A DNA stretch of 64,000 bases from JAGVSR01 sp963742405 (GCA_963742405.1 CAVUMB010000007.1:124001-188000), one strand, 5' to 3'; counted from the first letter of the stretch, positions 17,005 through 25,799 are shown. Notes: generated from the letters alone by a model not told the origin. Made by a program: numbers and translations.

Positions 17005-18957
17005 ATGAGCCTTGCTTTTCCTCTCCGCCGCGCCACCGCTGCGGGATTGCTGGGCCTTTACATCGCGACGGTTTCGGCGGGGCAAGGATTTGCCGCGGCC
17101 CCTGAAACATCCGCACCTACTGCAACGGACGCAGGAACACCGGCGGCAGGTGCGAGTGCGCCCGGTGTTGACGCAGCCGTGCCCACGTCTCCCGTGCCCA
17201 CGTCTCCCGTGCTTGCGGCCACTTTGAAGCAATTGACGGACCCCGCGTTCACCAAGGCCTACAACCGCGATGACCTCGCTGCAGCGTCAGCTTTTTATGG
17301 CACGCGGACCGACACGCTTTGGACAAGCGCTTCTGGCTTCACCGACCGCGCCAAAACCATGTCGGTTGAAATCAGCAAGGCAGCGGCTTGGGGATTGGAG
17401 CCGAAATCGTACCCATTGCCGGATATGGCCGCGGCGTGGACAGCGCCCGAGGCCCAGGGCGTCGCAGAAGCACAGGTGACGATGGCCGCCCTGACCTATG
17501 CCCGCCATGCCAAGGGAGGCCGCGTACGCCCCAGTTCGATCAGCCAATTGCTCGATCTCACGCCGCCTGTTCTCGATCCCAAGCGCGTGCTTGAAGAAAT
17601 CAGCTCCGTTCCCGATGCTGCCGGTTATCTGACGGGCTTGCATCCCAAGCACGAACAATTCCAGCGGCTGCGTGCGGAACTGAACAAGCGTCTTGGTCCG
17701 ATCGAGCCTCCACCGCCGGTGGATGGGGCACTGCTCGTGAAGCTTCCAACAGACAGCGCGACCGTCAAGCCCGGCTCGCTTCATCCCGACATTGCGCTGT
17801 TGCGCAAGCGGCTGAAGCAGCCGCCAGAGTTTGCAGGCCAGGAGACGCTGTACGACGACGAGCTTGCCGCAGCGATCAAGGCCTTCCAAACCGCCAAGGG
17901 TTTGAAGGTCAACGGTCAGCTGAACAAGCGAACACGCACGGCGCTCAATCGCGAAGCCGATGGCGACAAGGCCGATGACAACCCGCGCGACACGCAGCGC
18001 ATCGTCGTCAACATGGAGCGCTGGCGCTGGATGCCCGATGATCTCGGCGCAACACACGTGATTAATAACGTCCCAGAGTACGTCACGCGCACATTCAAGG
18101 ACGGCAAGGTCATCTTTAAAGAGAAAATCATTGTCGGTTTGCCCGAATGGCCGACGCCATCGTTCTCAGCCGAGATGAAGACAATCGTTTTCAATCCCTC
18201 GTGGGGTGTGCCGGACGGCATCAAAGCTAAAGAATTGATGCCACGCTTGCAGCGCGCCGGCGGCAACGGTTTCTTCGATCAGTTGTTCGGTGGCGGTGGC
18301 GGGGGTTCCGTGATCCGGGCTTACGGATTCACGGCCTATCGCAACGGCAGGCCGGTCGATCCCAATTCTGTAAACTGGTCGACGGCCGATCTGCGGCAGT
18401 ACAGTTTCATTCAGCCGCCGGGCGCGCAAAACCCTCTCGGCTTCGTCAAGTTCATGTTCCCCAACTCGCACGATGTTTACATGCATGACACAACGCAGCG
18501 GCATCTGTTCGCGCAATCCCGCCGTCCCTATTCGCACGGATGTATTCGCGTCAACGATCCGATGCGCTTTGCCGAAGTGCTGCTTGAACAAGACAAGGGT
18601 TGGGGCCCGGATCGCGCAGCCTCGGCCCGTCGTTCATCGGAGACCGTCACGCTCGATCGGCACATCTGGGTGCACAATGTGTACCTGACGACCTGGGTTG
18701 AGGACGACGGCAGGACGACGAATTTTGGCGACGTCTATGGCCTCGACAGCCGGGTCTCGCAAGCACTGGGCGGCCGGTCGGTACCCTCCGTCTCGTCGTC
18801 GGCACTTGATCTTGAGACCGCGTCAATTGACGATGACCCGCAGGCGACCGAGCCGGGGTCGTCAAAGAAGTCCAACAAGAAGCAATTGAAGAACTCAAAA
18901 TCCTATCAGATGCCGGGAACGTTCTCTGACGCGATTTCGGGCCTTTTTGCAAACTGA
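17005..18957 (+). CDS. murein L,D-transpeptidase with peptidoglycan-binding domain
   Basis: A 650-residue YcbB/LdtD-like enzyme that makes 3-3 crosslinks in peptidoglycan. The signal peptide spans residues 1-31 (cleavage after GFAA). A PG_binding_1 domain lies at about 258-315, and the YkuD catalytic domain at about 345-560 contains the active-site SHGCIRV (510-516, Cys513). The linker after the signal peptide holds a short repeat (PTSPV twice). The C-terminal 60 residues are Ser/Lys-rich. It converges on the cytochrome gene. The fold and active site are clear. Confidence 0.92.
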   Translation: MSLAFPLRRATAAGLLGLYIATVSAGQGFAAAPETSAPTATDAGTPAAGASAPGVDAAVPTSPVPTSPVLAATLKQLTDPAFTKAYNRDDLAAASAFYGTRTDTLWTSASGFTDRAKTMSVEISKAAAWGLEPKSYPLPDMAAAWTAPEAQGVAEAQVTMAALTYARHAKGGRVRPSSISQLLDLTPPVLDPKRVLEEISSVPDAAGYLTGLHPKHEQFQRLRAELNKRLGPIEPPPPVDGALLVKLPTDSATVKPGSLHPDIALLRKRLKQPPEFAGQETLYDDELAAAIKAFQTAKGLKVNGQLNKRTRTALNREADGDKADDNPRDTQRIVVNMERWRWMPDDLGATHVINNVPEYVTRTFKDGKVIFKEKIIVGLPEWPTPSFSAEMKTIVFNPSWGVPDGIKAKELMPRLQRAGGNGFFDQLFGGGGGGSVIRAYGFTAYRNGRPVDPNSVNWSTADLRQYSFIQPPGAQNPLGFVKFMFPNSHDVYMHDTTQRHLFAQSRRPYSHGCIRVNDPMRFAEVLLEQDKGWGPDRAASARRSSETVTLDRHIWVHNVYLTTWVEDDGRTTNFGDVYGLDSRVSQALGGRSVPSVSSSALDLETASIDDDPQATEPGSSKKSNKKQLKNSKSYQMPGTFSDAISGLFAN

Positions 18958-18982
18958 AGCGCCGCCGCGACTGGGCGAGCCG

Positions 18983-19313
18983 CTAAGGTTCAGTCCTGAG
19001 CGAAAGGATGAATTGAGCCAGATCCTCCATCTCGTCTTGCGTGAGATGGTGATTGGGCATGACCGACGGCACCGACTGTAGCCACCTCACGATCGCTTCG
19101 CGGGTCTGGTTGGGTCGCCGAGCCACCGCTTGAAAACCGGGAATGCCGGCCGGCCCGGTCTTTTCCCCCTGGCCCGGGATTGAGATGGCAAGTCGCGCAG
19201 AGCCGTTCGGCCAATTCACGCCCCCGAGCGGCCTCATCGGCAGCACCCGACAACCCGACCACGGCCGTGGCGGCAAAAAATAAACTAACACCGGTGCGAG
19301 CCAAGCGATGCAT
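18983..19313 (-). pseudogene. small c-type cytochrome, one frameshift
   Basis: The N-terminal frame from ATG 19313 encodes a signal peptide and the heme-binding CATCH motif. The C-terminal frame (from EKTGPAGIPGF to the stop at 18983) carries the axial methionine region VPSVMPNHHLT and a typical cytochrome helix (DLAQFILSLR). The frames meet at a run of five G residues (minus strand; CCCCC at 19165-19169). Removing one G restores a single reading frame of about 109 residues. It is therefore probably an intact periplasmic class I cytochrome c with a homopolymer error in the consensus. The partner system is unknown. Confidence 0.78.
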
Positions 19314-19416
19314 GCTGCCACGTTGATTGATTTGCTAAGTTTCAACCTTGCTCCGGATCAAGGCTGCATCATGGTTTAAGGTGTCTGTGACATCGAGTGG
19401 CCAACAGGAGGATCCG

Positions 19417-19635
19417 ATGGCCTTTGAAGAACTGCAGGCCGAGATAGCTTCACTGCTCATTCGCATGAATGAGCAACCCCACGACGTCCGTGAGGTCGAA
19501 CTGATGCTGCGAGAGAAGTTGAATGAGTATCGAGCGTTCGGCATGCCCTTGCCGGCCGACCTCGTCGAACTTGAAGCGGCACTCGACGCCGGTCTCACAA
19601 CGGACGCAGACAGCGGCAGCGACAGTACCAGTTAG
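19417..19635 (+). CDS. small acidic protein of unknown function
   Basis: A 72-residue acidic, helical protein (starts MAFEELQAEIASLL). ATG 19417 is preceded by AGGAGG at 19406-19411, one of the strongest Shine-Dalgarno sites in the window, which supports this start over the upstream one. No catalytic or metal motif is visible. It may be a small partner or regulatory protein. It converges on the aldolase gene. Confidence 0.7.
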   Translation: MAFEELQAEIASLLIRMNEQPHDVREVELMLREKLNEYRAFGMPLPADLVELEAALDAGLTTDADSGSDSTS

Positions 19636-19696
19636 CGGACAGCGACCGCTCCTTCCAGCGCATCGGCCGCGTGTAATCTGGGATTGACCAGAGACC

Positions 19697-20733
19697 TCAC
19701 GCCGCCTTCTCCTGCTTGGCATCCCACTTTCCAAGAGCAGCGAGGCTGTTCATCTTGGCGCGATGTGTAAACGCGCGCTGGCCGGCGGCGACATTCTCGG
19801 GCTTGCCGCCCCACGCATGCGAGCGCCGCAGCCTGTAGCGCACGGCCGTATGAGAACGTCAGTGCCCAGGGCAGGCCACCCATCGCATTCATCAGGGAGA
19901 GGTGTTCGGTGGCGGCCGCATCCGACTGACCGCCGGATAGAAACGCGATGCCGGGCACAGTCGAAGGCACCGTCGACTTCAGGCACCGCACGGTCTTTTC
20001 GGCGACTTCAGCGGCAGAGGCCTGCTTTTGGCGACTTCTGTCCGGCAATGACCATGTTGGGCTTCAGGATCATGCCTTCGAGCGAAACGCGCGCATCGTA
20101 GAGTTCGCGAAAGACCGTTCGCAGCGTCCATTCGGTGACGCGGTAGCACTCGTCGATGTCGTGCGTGCAGTAGGCGCCGTCCATCAGCACTTCAGGTTCG
20201 ACGATCGGAACGATGCCGGCTTCCTGGCAGAGCGCAGCGTAGCGGGCGAGAGCGTGCGCGTTGGCCTTGATGCAGTTCCACGTCGGCAGGCCGTCGGCGA
20301 TCGTGATCACGCCGCGCCATTTGGCGAAGCGTGCACCAGAGCATGGTATTCGGCCAAGCCGTTCGCGCAGCCCGTCGAGACCTTCGGTGATGGTCTCAAT
20401 CTGCGAGGTCGGGCCGGCCAGAGGCTTGGCCCCCGTGTCGACCTTGATGCCGGGAATCGAACCGGCGGCCTTCATGATCTCGACGAGTGGCGTACCGTCC
20501 TTGCCCTTCTGTCGGATCGTTTCGTCATAGAGAATGACACCGGAAACGTAGGTCTTCATGGCGTCTGTTGAGCGAAACAGCATTTCCCGATAGTCGCGCC
20601 GGCTCTCTTCGGTCGACGCCAAGTTGATCTTGTCGAAGCGCTTCTTGATCGTGCCGGAGCTCTCGTCGGCGGCCAGAATGCCTTTGCCGGGCGCAATCAT
20701 GGCGCGGGCGATATCTTCCAGTTTCTCGGTCAT
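19697..20733 (-). pseudogene. class I fructose-bisphosphate aldolase, several indels
   Basis: The frame starting at 20733 (MTEKLEDIARAMIAPGKGIL, ADESSGTI) is a class I aldolase of glycolysis, gluconeogenesis and the Calvin cycle, with the Schiff-base region near GMILKPNMVIAG. It breaks at an A-run (TTTT at 20026-20029 on the plus strand) and again near 19806-19822 at a G-run. The true C-terminus, ending at 19697 (KWDAKQEKAA), is in a third frame. A further pair of compensating single-G changes garbles about nine residues around 20333-20359. All four sites are consistent with consensus errors in an intact gene. It lies downstream of gap. Confidence 0.82.
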
Positions 20734-20809
20734 CGTGGCCTCCGTCGGCGCGTCATGGTGTCAAAATGAGAAAGGGCGCTCCTCGCGAACGCCCTTCCGG
20801 GAAAGTCCA

Positions 20810-21820
20810 TCAGATCAGTTTCGCCATCGCCACGGCGGTGTCGCTCATGCGATTGGAGAAGCCCCATTCGTTGTCGTACCAGGACAGAACGCGCACGAAG
20901 CGGCCGTCCATGACTTTGGTCTGGTCGAGGTGGAAGATTGACGAATGACTGTCGTGATTGAAATCGATCGAGACGTTCGGCTGATCGGTGACGCCGAGTA
21001 CGCCCTTCAGGGCGCCGTCGGACGGCCTTCACGATGGCGGCGTTGATTTCGTCCTTCGTCGTTTCGGTCTTGGCGATGAACTTGAAGTCGACGACCGAGA
21101 CGTTCGGCGTCGGCACGCGGATCGCCGTACCGTCGAGGCGGCCGTTGAGTTCCGGCAGAACGAGGCCGACGGCCTTGGCGGCACCCGTTGATGTCGGGAT
21201 CATGGAAAGTGAAGCGGCGCGCGGCCGCGATAGAGATCCTTGTGCATCGTGTCGAGTGTCGGCTGATCGCCGGTGTAGGAGTGGATGGTCGTCATGAAAC
21301 CCTTGTCGATGCCGACGAGGTCGTGCAGCACCTTTGCCACGGGTGCCAGGCAGTTCGTGGTGCAGGACGCGTTGGAAACGATGAGATGATCCTTGGTCAG
21401 CTTGTCGTGATTGACGCCGTACACAACCGTCAGATCGGCTCCGTCAGCAGGCGCGGAGACCAGGACGCGCTTGGCGCCGGCGGCCAGATGCGGCGCGGCC
21501 TTGTCCTTCGACGTAAAAATGCCGGTGCATTCCAACGCGATATCAACGCCCATGTCGCCATGCGGAAGTTCGGCTGGGTTCTTGATCGCCGTCACTTTGA
21601 TCGGACCATAGCCGACGTCGATGGTATCTCCAGCAACGGTCACCTTGGCCGGAAAGCGGCCATGAACACTGTCGAAACGCAGCAAATGCGCGTTCGTTTC
21701 CACCGGACCCAGATCGTTGATCGCCACCACTTGGATGTCGGTGCGGCCGCTCTCAACGATGGCGCGCAAAACATTGCGTCCAATCCGTCCGAACCCGTTG
21801 ATCGCGACCTTCACTGCCAT
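20810..21820 (-). pseudogene. gap: glyceraldehyde-3-phosphate dehydrogenase, two indels
   Basis: From ATG 21820 the protein begins MAVKVAINGFGRIGRNVLRA and carries the catalytic SNASCTTNCLAP. The frame is lost near 21205-21222, regained as SMIPTSTGAAKAVGLVLP, and lost again near 21018-21024. The C-terminus (LSWYDNEWGFSNRM, stop at 20810) lies in a third frame. Together the parts make a full-length GAPDH. Because gap is normally essential and flanking genes are similarly hit, consensus error is the best explanation. It is followed directly by the aldolase gene; no pgk lies between them. Confidence 0.85.
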
Positions 21821-22139
21821 CCTGCGCCGTCCTTTCGACTGTTCGCGTCAAATTCGTTTCGAATCCGGAGTTTTACAGAGAGCCGAGGGCACACACGATC
21901 CGTGTGCGGCGGGTGTCTCAAGAATGCGGCGGCATTAAGTGGAGGCACTCCCTGCCTGTCAATGCGTCATGGGGAGTAATCCCGTGGCCATACGATCGAT
22001 CATTCGCAACTGTGTTTGCCAGACACGCCGTCGTTTCTTGCGCGTCTTCGGCTTAAGACCTATGGTTGATTGATTAACGTTGGGGGACGTGGTCGAGGGC
22101 AACGCGCGCCGCTCCCCTGAAACATCGATGGGTTAGCCG
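21821..22139. other. 319-bp region upstream of gap
   Basis: It contains the divergent promoter space between gap (minus) and the coiled-coil gene (plus). No convincing ORF, hairpin with T-run or known operator was found. Confidence 0.4.
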
Positions 22140-22411
22140 ATGGTTCAACGCGCAAGAGAAGCGCGCGAGGGCGTGAAGCGTCCCTCAGTGCGCAAGACCA
22201 GTTCCATGCCGACACCGATTGCAGCCGATGGGCAGCCGGAGGCCATGCAGCGCGTGCTGATGGCCGAAGCCGAGCGGGACCGTCTGCAAGCTCAAGCTCG
22301 AGGCGGCGGAGGCGCGCATCGCCGAACTGGAGACGAAGCCGAGCCCTGGTCGTCAACCGAATCGACTGGTTGATCGATAAGCTTGGCACGGCCGTCGAAA
22401 AGCGCGCATGA
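22140..22411 (+). pseudogene. small coiled-coil protein (DUF4164-like), two frameshifts
   Basis: Three frames read in succession give a coherent helical protein. The first ends MAEAERDRL, the second continues KLKLEAAEARIAELETK, and the third ends VVNRIDWLIDKLGTAVEKR with a TGA at 22409-22411. Shifts lie at about 22282-22291 and 22335-22347. The composition (heptads rich in E/A/L/R) and the position near gap and the 6S RNA-fau locus resemble the small DUF4164 proteins of Rhizobiales, often found next to zapA. No zapA is seen here. The indels are probably consensus errors. Confidence 0.5.
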
Positions 22412-22482
22412 CGCGGCGAGATGGGCAAAGCCGGTGGGCCTTGCCCTATCTCATCTCGACATCCCTTTTCTGCCCGTCTCGG

Positions 22483-22893
22483 CTAGATCAGGACGCGCAG
22501 TAGTCTGCGGCCGGCAATCGTATTCAGTTCGCGGGCGTCGATCGACCCATCCCGATCGGGGTTGGCGCGTTCGAACCGGTGCTTCACGAGTGCCAGGAAT
22601 TCGTGCAGGTCGAGCGTACCGTCGCGGTCCGGGTTGAATCGTGCAATCGACAGAAAGCCAACGCGGCCGCGCAATTCTTGACGGTCGAGCGTGCCGTCGC
22701 GGTCAGGATCGAGCTTATGGAACAAGCGAACGGCGGCCCGCCGGGCTTCACGCCAGTCGATGGTGCCGTCGTTGTCGGGGTTGAGATAGGCCAGCGCTTC
22801 TTTACTGTCGACGTGTGTCGCCGAAGCTGGAGCAGCGCCCACTGAAGCAGCGAGCGCGATCGAAACCAGAAGTGGTGCAAGACGCAAGTTCAT
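22483..22893 (-). CDS. exported EF-hand calcium-binding protein
   Basis: A 136-residue protein with a signal peptide (cleavage after ASA near residue 25) and four EF-hand loops: NPDNDGTIDWRE, DPDRDGTLDRQE, NPDRDGTLDLHE and NPDRDGSIDARE. Each has the D/N-x-D-x-D/N-G-x-I/L-D-x-x-E ligand pattern. All four loops look able to bind Ca2+. The location is probably periplasmic. The role is unknown; similar proteins buffer Ca2+ or regulate envelope partners. It stands alone, facing away from the 6S RNA gene. Confidence 0.85.
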   Translation of the reverse strand: MNLRLAPLLVSIALAASVGAAPASATHVDSKEALAYLNPDNDGTIDWREARRAAVRLFHKLDPDRDGTLDRQELRGRVGFLSIARFNPDRDGTLDLHEFLALVKHRFERANPDRDGSIDARELNTIAGRRLLRVLI

Positions 22894-23029
22894 AGCAATA
22901 ACCTATGGTTGTGAATGACGGTTCCTACAGTGGTTGAGTAGCCAGTACTGTTCGGTCATGCCAATCAAAAAAGTGTGCGGCAACCTTGGGAGCCCGGATA
23001 AGTCCTGACGCAGGGCTCGATTTTTGCTC

Positions 23030-23178
23030 GGCTCGCGCTTACATTAGTAATGCTGCGGGGCGCGTCAGGAACACATGCATCTCCAGGGCCTATAAGATCT
23101 GCCAGGGAGCTGTCCCTGCCCGGAGCCGTGGTTCCGGGCACATGGCGCCCACCTTACGTATGTAGGGACCCGGCGAGA
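23030..23178 (+). ncRNA. ssrS: 6S RNA
   Basis: This noncoding stretch directly precedes the 5-formyltetrahydrofolate cyclo-ligase gene, the conserved place for 6S RNA. It folds into one long interrupted hairpin. The closing stem pairs CTCG...ACAT..GTAA..GGGGCGC (23032-23063) with GCGCCC..TTAC..ATGT...CGAG (23146-23177). A central region with internal loops and the inner CCAGGGAGC..GTCCCTGC / CCGGAGCCGTGGTTCCGG hairpins completes it. This is the open-promoter mimic that binds sigma-70 RNA polymerase and accumulates in stationary phase. Ends are approximate; the identification rests on structure and synteny, not on a covariance search. Confidence 0.72.
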
Positions 23179-23237
23179 TCAACCGTTCCAACGGCCACCG
23201 CGGCACTAAATTCACCCGATTGAGGATCCAAAACGTC

Positions 23238-23834
23238 GTGAGCGCGCCCCTTTCCGACGACACGAAATCGGAAAAGAAGGAGCTTCGCGCCACGATGAAG
23301 CGGGTCCGGGCGGAGGCTGTCGCGCGTCACGGGACCGCCGCCGCCAGCCGGATTGCTGCTGCAGGCATCGGGTTTGCTGGCGTGGTTGCGCCAGCATGGG
23401 TGTCGGGTTTCTTGCCGATCGGCGAGGAATTGGACCCCGCTCCGCTCCTGCATCGTCTGGGCGAGGAAGGCTATGGCCTCTGCCTGCCGGTGATGGAGGC
23501 GAAGGGCGCGCCGCTCATTTTCCGGGCGTGGCAACCGGGCGACCCATTGGAGGAAGTCATGTGGGGCATCCGCGAGCCGCTGCCGTCGGCCCTGATTGTC
23601 GAACCTGATATCCTGTTGAGCCCACTGCTCGCCTTTGATCGCAACGGTTATCGCCTCGGATACGGTGGCGGGTTTTATGACCGCACGCTGGCCAAGTTAC
23701 GCAGTCATAAGCCCGTGGTTGCCATCGGCCTTGCATTCGATGAGCAAATGGTCGACGCGGTGCCGCACGCCGATTATGACGAGCGAGTGGATTGGGTGCT
23801 GACGCCGTCAGGCCCGCTGCGCTGCGGGACATGA
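23238..23834 (+). CDS. 5-formyltetrahydrofolate cyclo-ligase
   Basis: A 198-residue enzyme (YgfA/Fau, MTHFS family) that converts 5-formyl-THF to 5,10-methenyl-THF using ATP. The nucleotide/folate-site motif YRLGYGGGFYDRTL is at about 139-152. GTG 23238 is chosen because it gives the family-like N-terminus; TTG 23220 is an alternative. It follows the 6S RNA and abuts ymdB with no gap, so the three are probably one transcription unit, with 6S RNA processed from the leader as in other proteobacteria. Confidence 0.92.
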   Translation: MSAPLSDDTKSEKKELRATMKRVRAEAVARHGTAAASRIAAAGIGFAGVVAPAWVSGFLPIGEELDPAPLLHRLGEEGYGLCLPVMEAKGAPLIFRAWQPGDPLEEVMWGIREPLPSALIVEPDILLSPLLAFDRNGYRLGYGGGFYDRTLAKLRSHKPVVAIGLAFDEQMVDAVPHADYDERVDWVLTPSGPLRCGT

Positions 23835-24659
23835 ATGCGGCTGCTTTTCATTGGTGACATCGTTGGACGCGCGGGCCGCAAAGTCGTGGCCGAGCTCCTG
23901 CCCGGATTGCGCGAGCGCTGGGCGCTGGATTGCGTCGTCATCAATGCCGAAAATTCGGCCGGCGGTTTCGGCATCACGGAAGCGATCCTCGAAGACTTGC
24001 TCGACGCGGGGGCCGATGCGGTGACACTCGGCAATCATGCCTTCGACCAGAAGGATGCTCTCGTATTCATCAACCGGCAGCCGCGCCTCGTCCGGCCTTT
24101 GAACTTCCCCAAGGGCACGCCGGGACGCGGTGCGGCGCTCGTGCGCCTCAAGAACGGAGCCGACGTGCTTGTCATTAATGCCATGGGCCGTGTTTTCATG
24201 ACCGAGCTCGACTGTCCGTTCCGCGCCATCGATAACGAACTGACCGCGTGCGCGCTGAAGCAGGGGGCAGATGCGATCCTCATCGACTTTCACGCTGAAG
24301 CCACCAGCGAAAAGCAGGCGCTGGGCCTCTTCGTCGATGGCCGCGCCAGCGTCGTCGTCGGCACCCATACACACACACCGACGTCGGACGAGCGTGTGCT
24401 GCCCGCCGGCACGGCTTACATGTCCGACGCCGGCATGACCGGCGATTACAATTCGGTGCTCGGCATGGATAGCGAGGAACCGCTCAACCGGTTCCTGACC
24501 CGTATTCCCCGCGAACGCTTCGAGCCCTCAAACGGGCCGGGCACCCTTTCAGGTCTAGCGGTCGAAATCGACGACGCAACAGGTTTGACGCTCTGGGCGC
24601 GTGGCGTTCGTATAGGGGGTGTGTTGCAGGCCTCACCCCCGCTGCCCTGGAGCGCATGA
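23835..24659 (+). CDS. YmdB family metallophosphoesterase
   Basis: A 274-residue calcineurin-like phosphoesterase (TIGR00282). Metal ligands are visible in FIGDIVGRAGR (5-15), VINAENSAGG (35-44), LGNHAFDQ (about 65-72) and GTHTHTPTSD (about 175-184). Family members hydrolyse 2',3'-cyclic nucleotides and affect sporulation and biofilm in Bacillus. The start codon follows immediately after the cyclo-ligase stop. A strong hairpin lies 18 bases after its own stop. Confidence 0.92.
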   Translation: MRLLFIGDIVGRAGRKVVAELLPGLRERWALDCVVINAENSAGGFGITEAILEDLLDAGADAVTLGNHAFDQKDALVFINRQPRLVRPLNFPKGTPGRGAALVRLKNGADVLVINAMGRVFMTELDCPFRAIDNELTACALKQGADAILIDFHAEATSEKQALGLFVDGRASVVVGTHTHTPTSDERVLPAGTAYMSDAGMTGDYNSVLGMDSEEPLNRFLTRIPRERFEPSNGPGTLSGLAVEIDDATGLTLWARGVRIGGVLQASPPLPWSA

Positions 24660-25006
24660 CGAACCCCCAAAATACTGGCGGCTCGGTGCTCCGGGGGGAG
24701 CAGACCGAGCCGCTATGGGTGGACGAGTGAAACGTCTGGGCTTGAGGCATCGGGACAATGAGCGGGTCTCATCATCGGGATGGGACAGGTCGAACAGACC
24801 TGTCGTTCAAAGGGACTGCCTGCTGGGCAGCTCCGGCAGTCACCGGGGTAGAAGGCGATTCACCTTCACGTGTTAACGTTTGATCAAAAAAGGTTAAGAA
24901 AGAGTTAACGCCGTCGTTTGGAAAGCGTCGAAGCGGCTTGACCGATGGCCGCGCATCGCTCGATAACGGCCCATTCCAAACACCTGTCAGACCGACGGAA
25001 CGCGCT
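24660..25006 (+). other. hairpin-rich 347-bp intergenic region before yebC
   Basis: Three strong hairpins follow one another. The first is 24678-24713: a 10-bp perfect stem GCGGCTCGGT/ACCGAGCCGC plus an inner 5-bp stem. The second is 24784-24804: an 8-bp perfect stem GACAGGTC/GACCTGTC with a 5-base loop. The third is 24814-24841: a 7-bp perfect stem GACTGCC/GGCAGTC. None is followed by a T-run. A CtrA-type box lies at 24894-24908. There is no ORF with a good start. This looks like a structured RNA or a long regulatory leader. Confidence 0.55.
24894..24908 (+). promoter_or_regulatory. CtrA-type box upstream of yebC
   Basis: TTAA-GAAAGAG-TTAA matches the full CtrA recognition pattern TTAA-N7-TTAA. 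It lies 98 bases before the yebC start. CtrA is the cell-cycle response regulator of many alphaproteobacteria. No ctrA gene is in the window, so its presence is assumed from the taxon. Confidence 0.55.
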
Positions 25007-25756
25007 ATGGCCGGCCACTCAGCATTCAAGAACATCATGCACAAGAAGGGGCGGGCGGATGCCGCTCGTGCCAAGGTGTTCGCCAAGCTTTCGCGCGAGA
25101 TTACCGTCGCAGCCAAGCTCGGCAGTCCCGATCCCGCCATGAATTCGCGCCTGCGACTGGCCGTGCAGGATGCGCGCGCCGAAAACATGCCCAAGGACAA
25201 TATCGAACGGGCGATTAAGAAGGCGTCGGGCAACGACACCGCCAACTACGAAAATGTCAGGTACGAGGGCTACGCGCCGGGCGGCGTGGCCGTAATCGTG
25301 GAAGCGCTGACCGACAACCGGAACCGTACCGGCGGCGTCGTGCGATCGGTCTTCACGAAATACAACGGCAATCTGGGTTCGACCGGCTCAGTCAGCCACA
25401 TGTTCGCGCATGTCGGAGAGATCACCTACAAGGCGGCCGTTGGCTCAGCCGATGCGGTTCTTGAGGCGGCCATCGAAGCCGGTGCCGACGACGTCGTCTC
25501 CGACGATAGCGGTCATTCGATCACTTGCGCCTTCGATACGCTGGGCACTGTCGCGGGCGCGCTCGAAGCAAAGCTCGGTGAAGCGCGCAGCGTGAAAAGC
25601 ATTTGGAAGCCGACGCTGACCACACCCGTCGACGAAGATGCCGCTCAGTCGATCATGAAAATGATTGCCGCGCTCGAGGATGACGACGACGTGCAAAGCG
25701 TCTTCGCCAACTTCGAAATCTCCGACGAAATCCTAAAGCGCCTGACCGCGGCCTAG
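25007..25756 (+). CDS. YebC/PmpR family protein
   Basis: A 249-residue YebC-family protein. The conserved start MAGHSAFKNIMHKKGRADAA is used to fix ATG 25007; the longer frame reads through the leader. YebC proteins were described as transcriptional regulators and more recently as factors that help ribosomes through proline stretches. It precedes ruvC by 43 bases, the usual yebC-ruvC-ruvA-ruvB order. Confidence 0.94.
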   Translation: MAGHSAFKNIMHKKGRADAARAKVFAKLSREITVAAKLGSPDPAMNSRLRLAVQDARAENMPKDNIERAIKKASGNDTANYENVRYEGYAPGGVAVIVEALTDNRNRTGGVVRSVFTKYNGNLGSTGSVSHMFAHVGEITYKAAVGSADAVLEAAIEAGADDVVSDDSGHSITCAFDTLGTVAGALEAKLGEARSVKSIWKPTLTTPVDEDAAQSIMKMIAALEDDDDVQSVFANFEISDEILKRLTAA

Positions 25757-25799
25757 GCACGACAGCCTCGAATTGCTTGTCGTGGTATGTGTCCGCTCC

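Noticed and set aside
22058..22910. Repeated ACCTATGGTTG at 22058-22068 and 22900-22910
   Set aside because: Only 11 bases, in unrelated flanks; chance is a sufficient explanation.
24660..25006. SRP RNA or split tmRNA in the hairpin-rich gap
   Set aside because: The conserved SRP loop sequence and a tmRNA tag reading frame were not found; the element is left unassigned.
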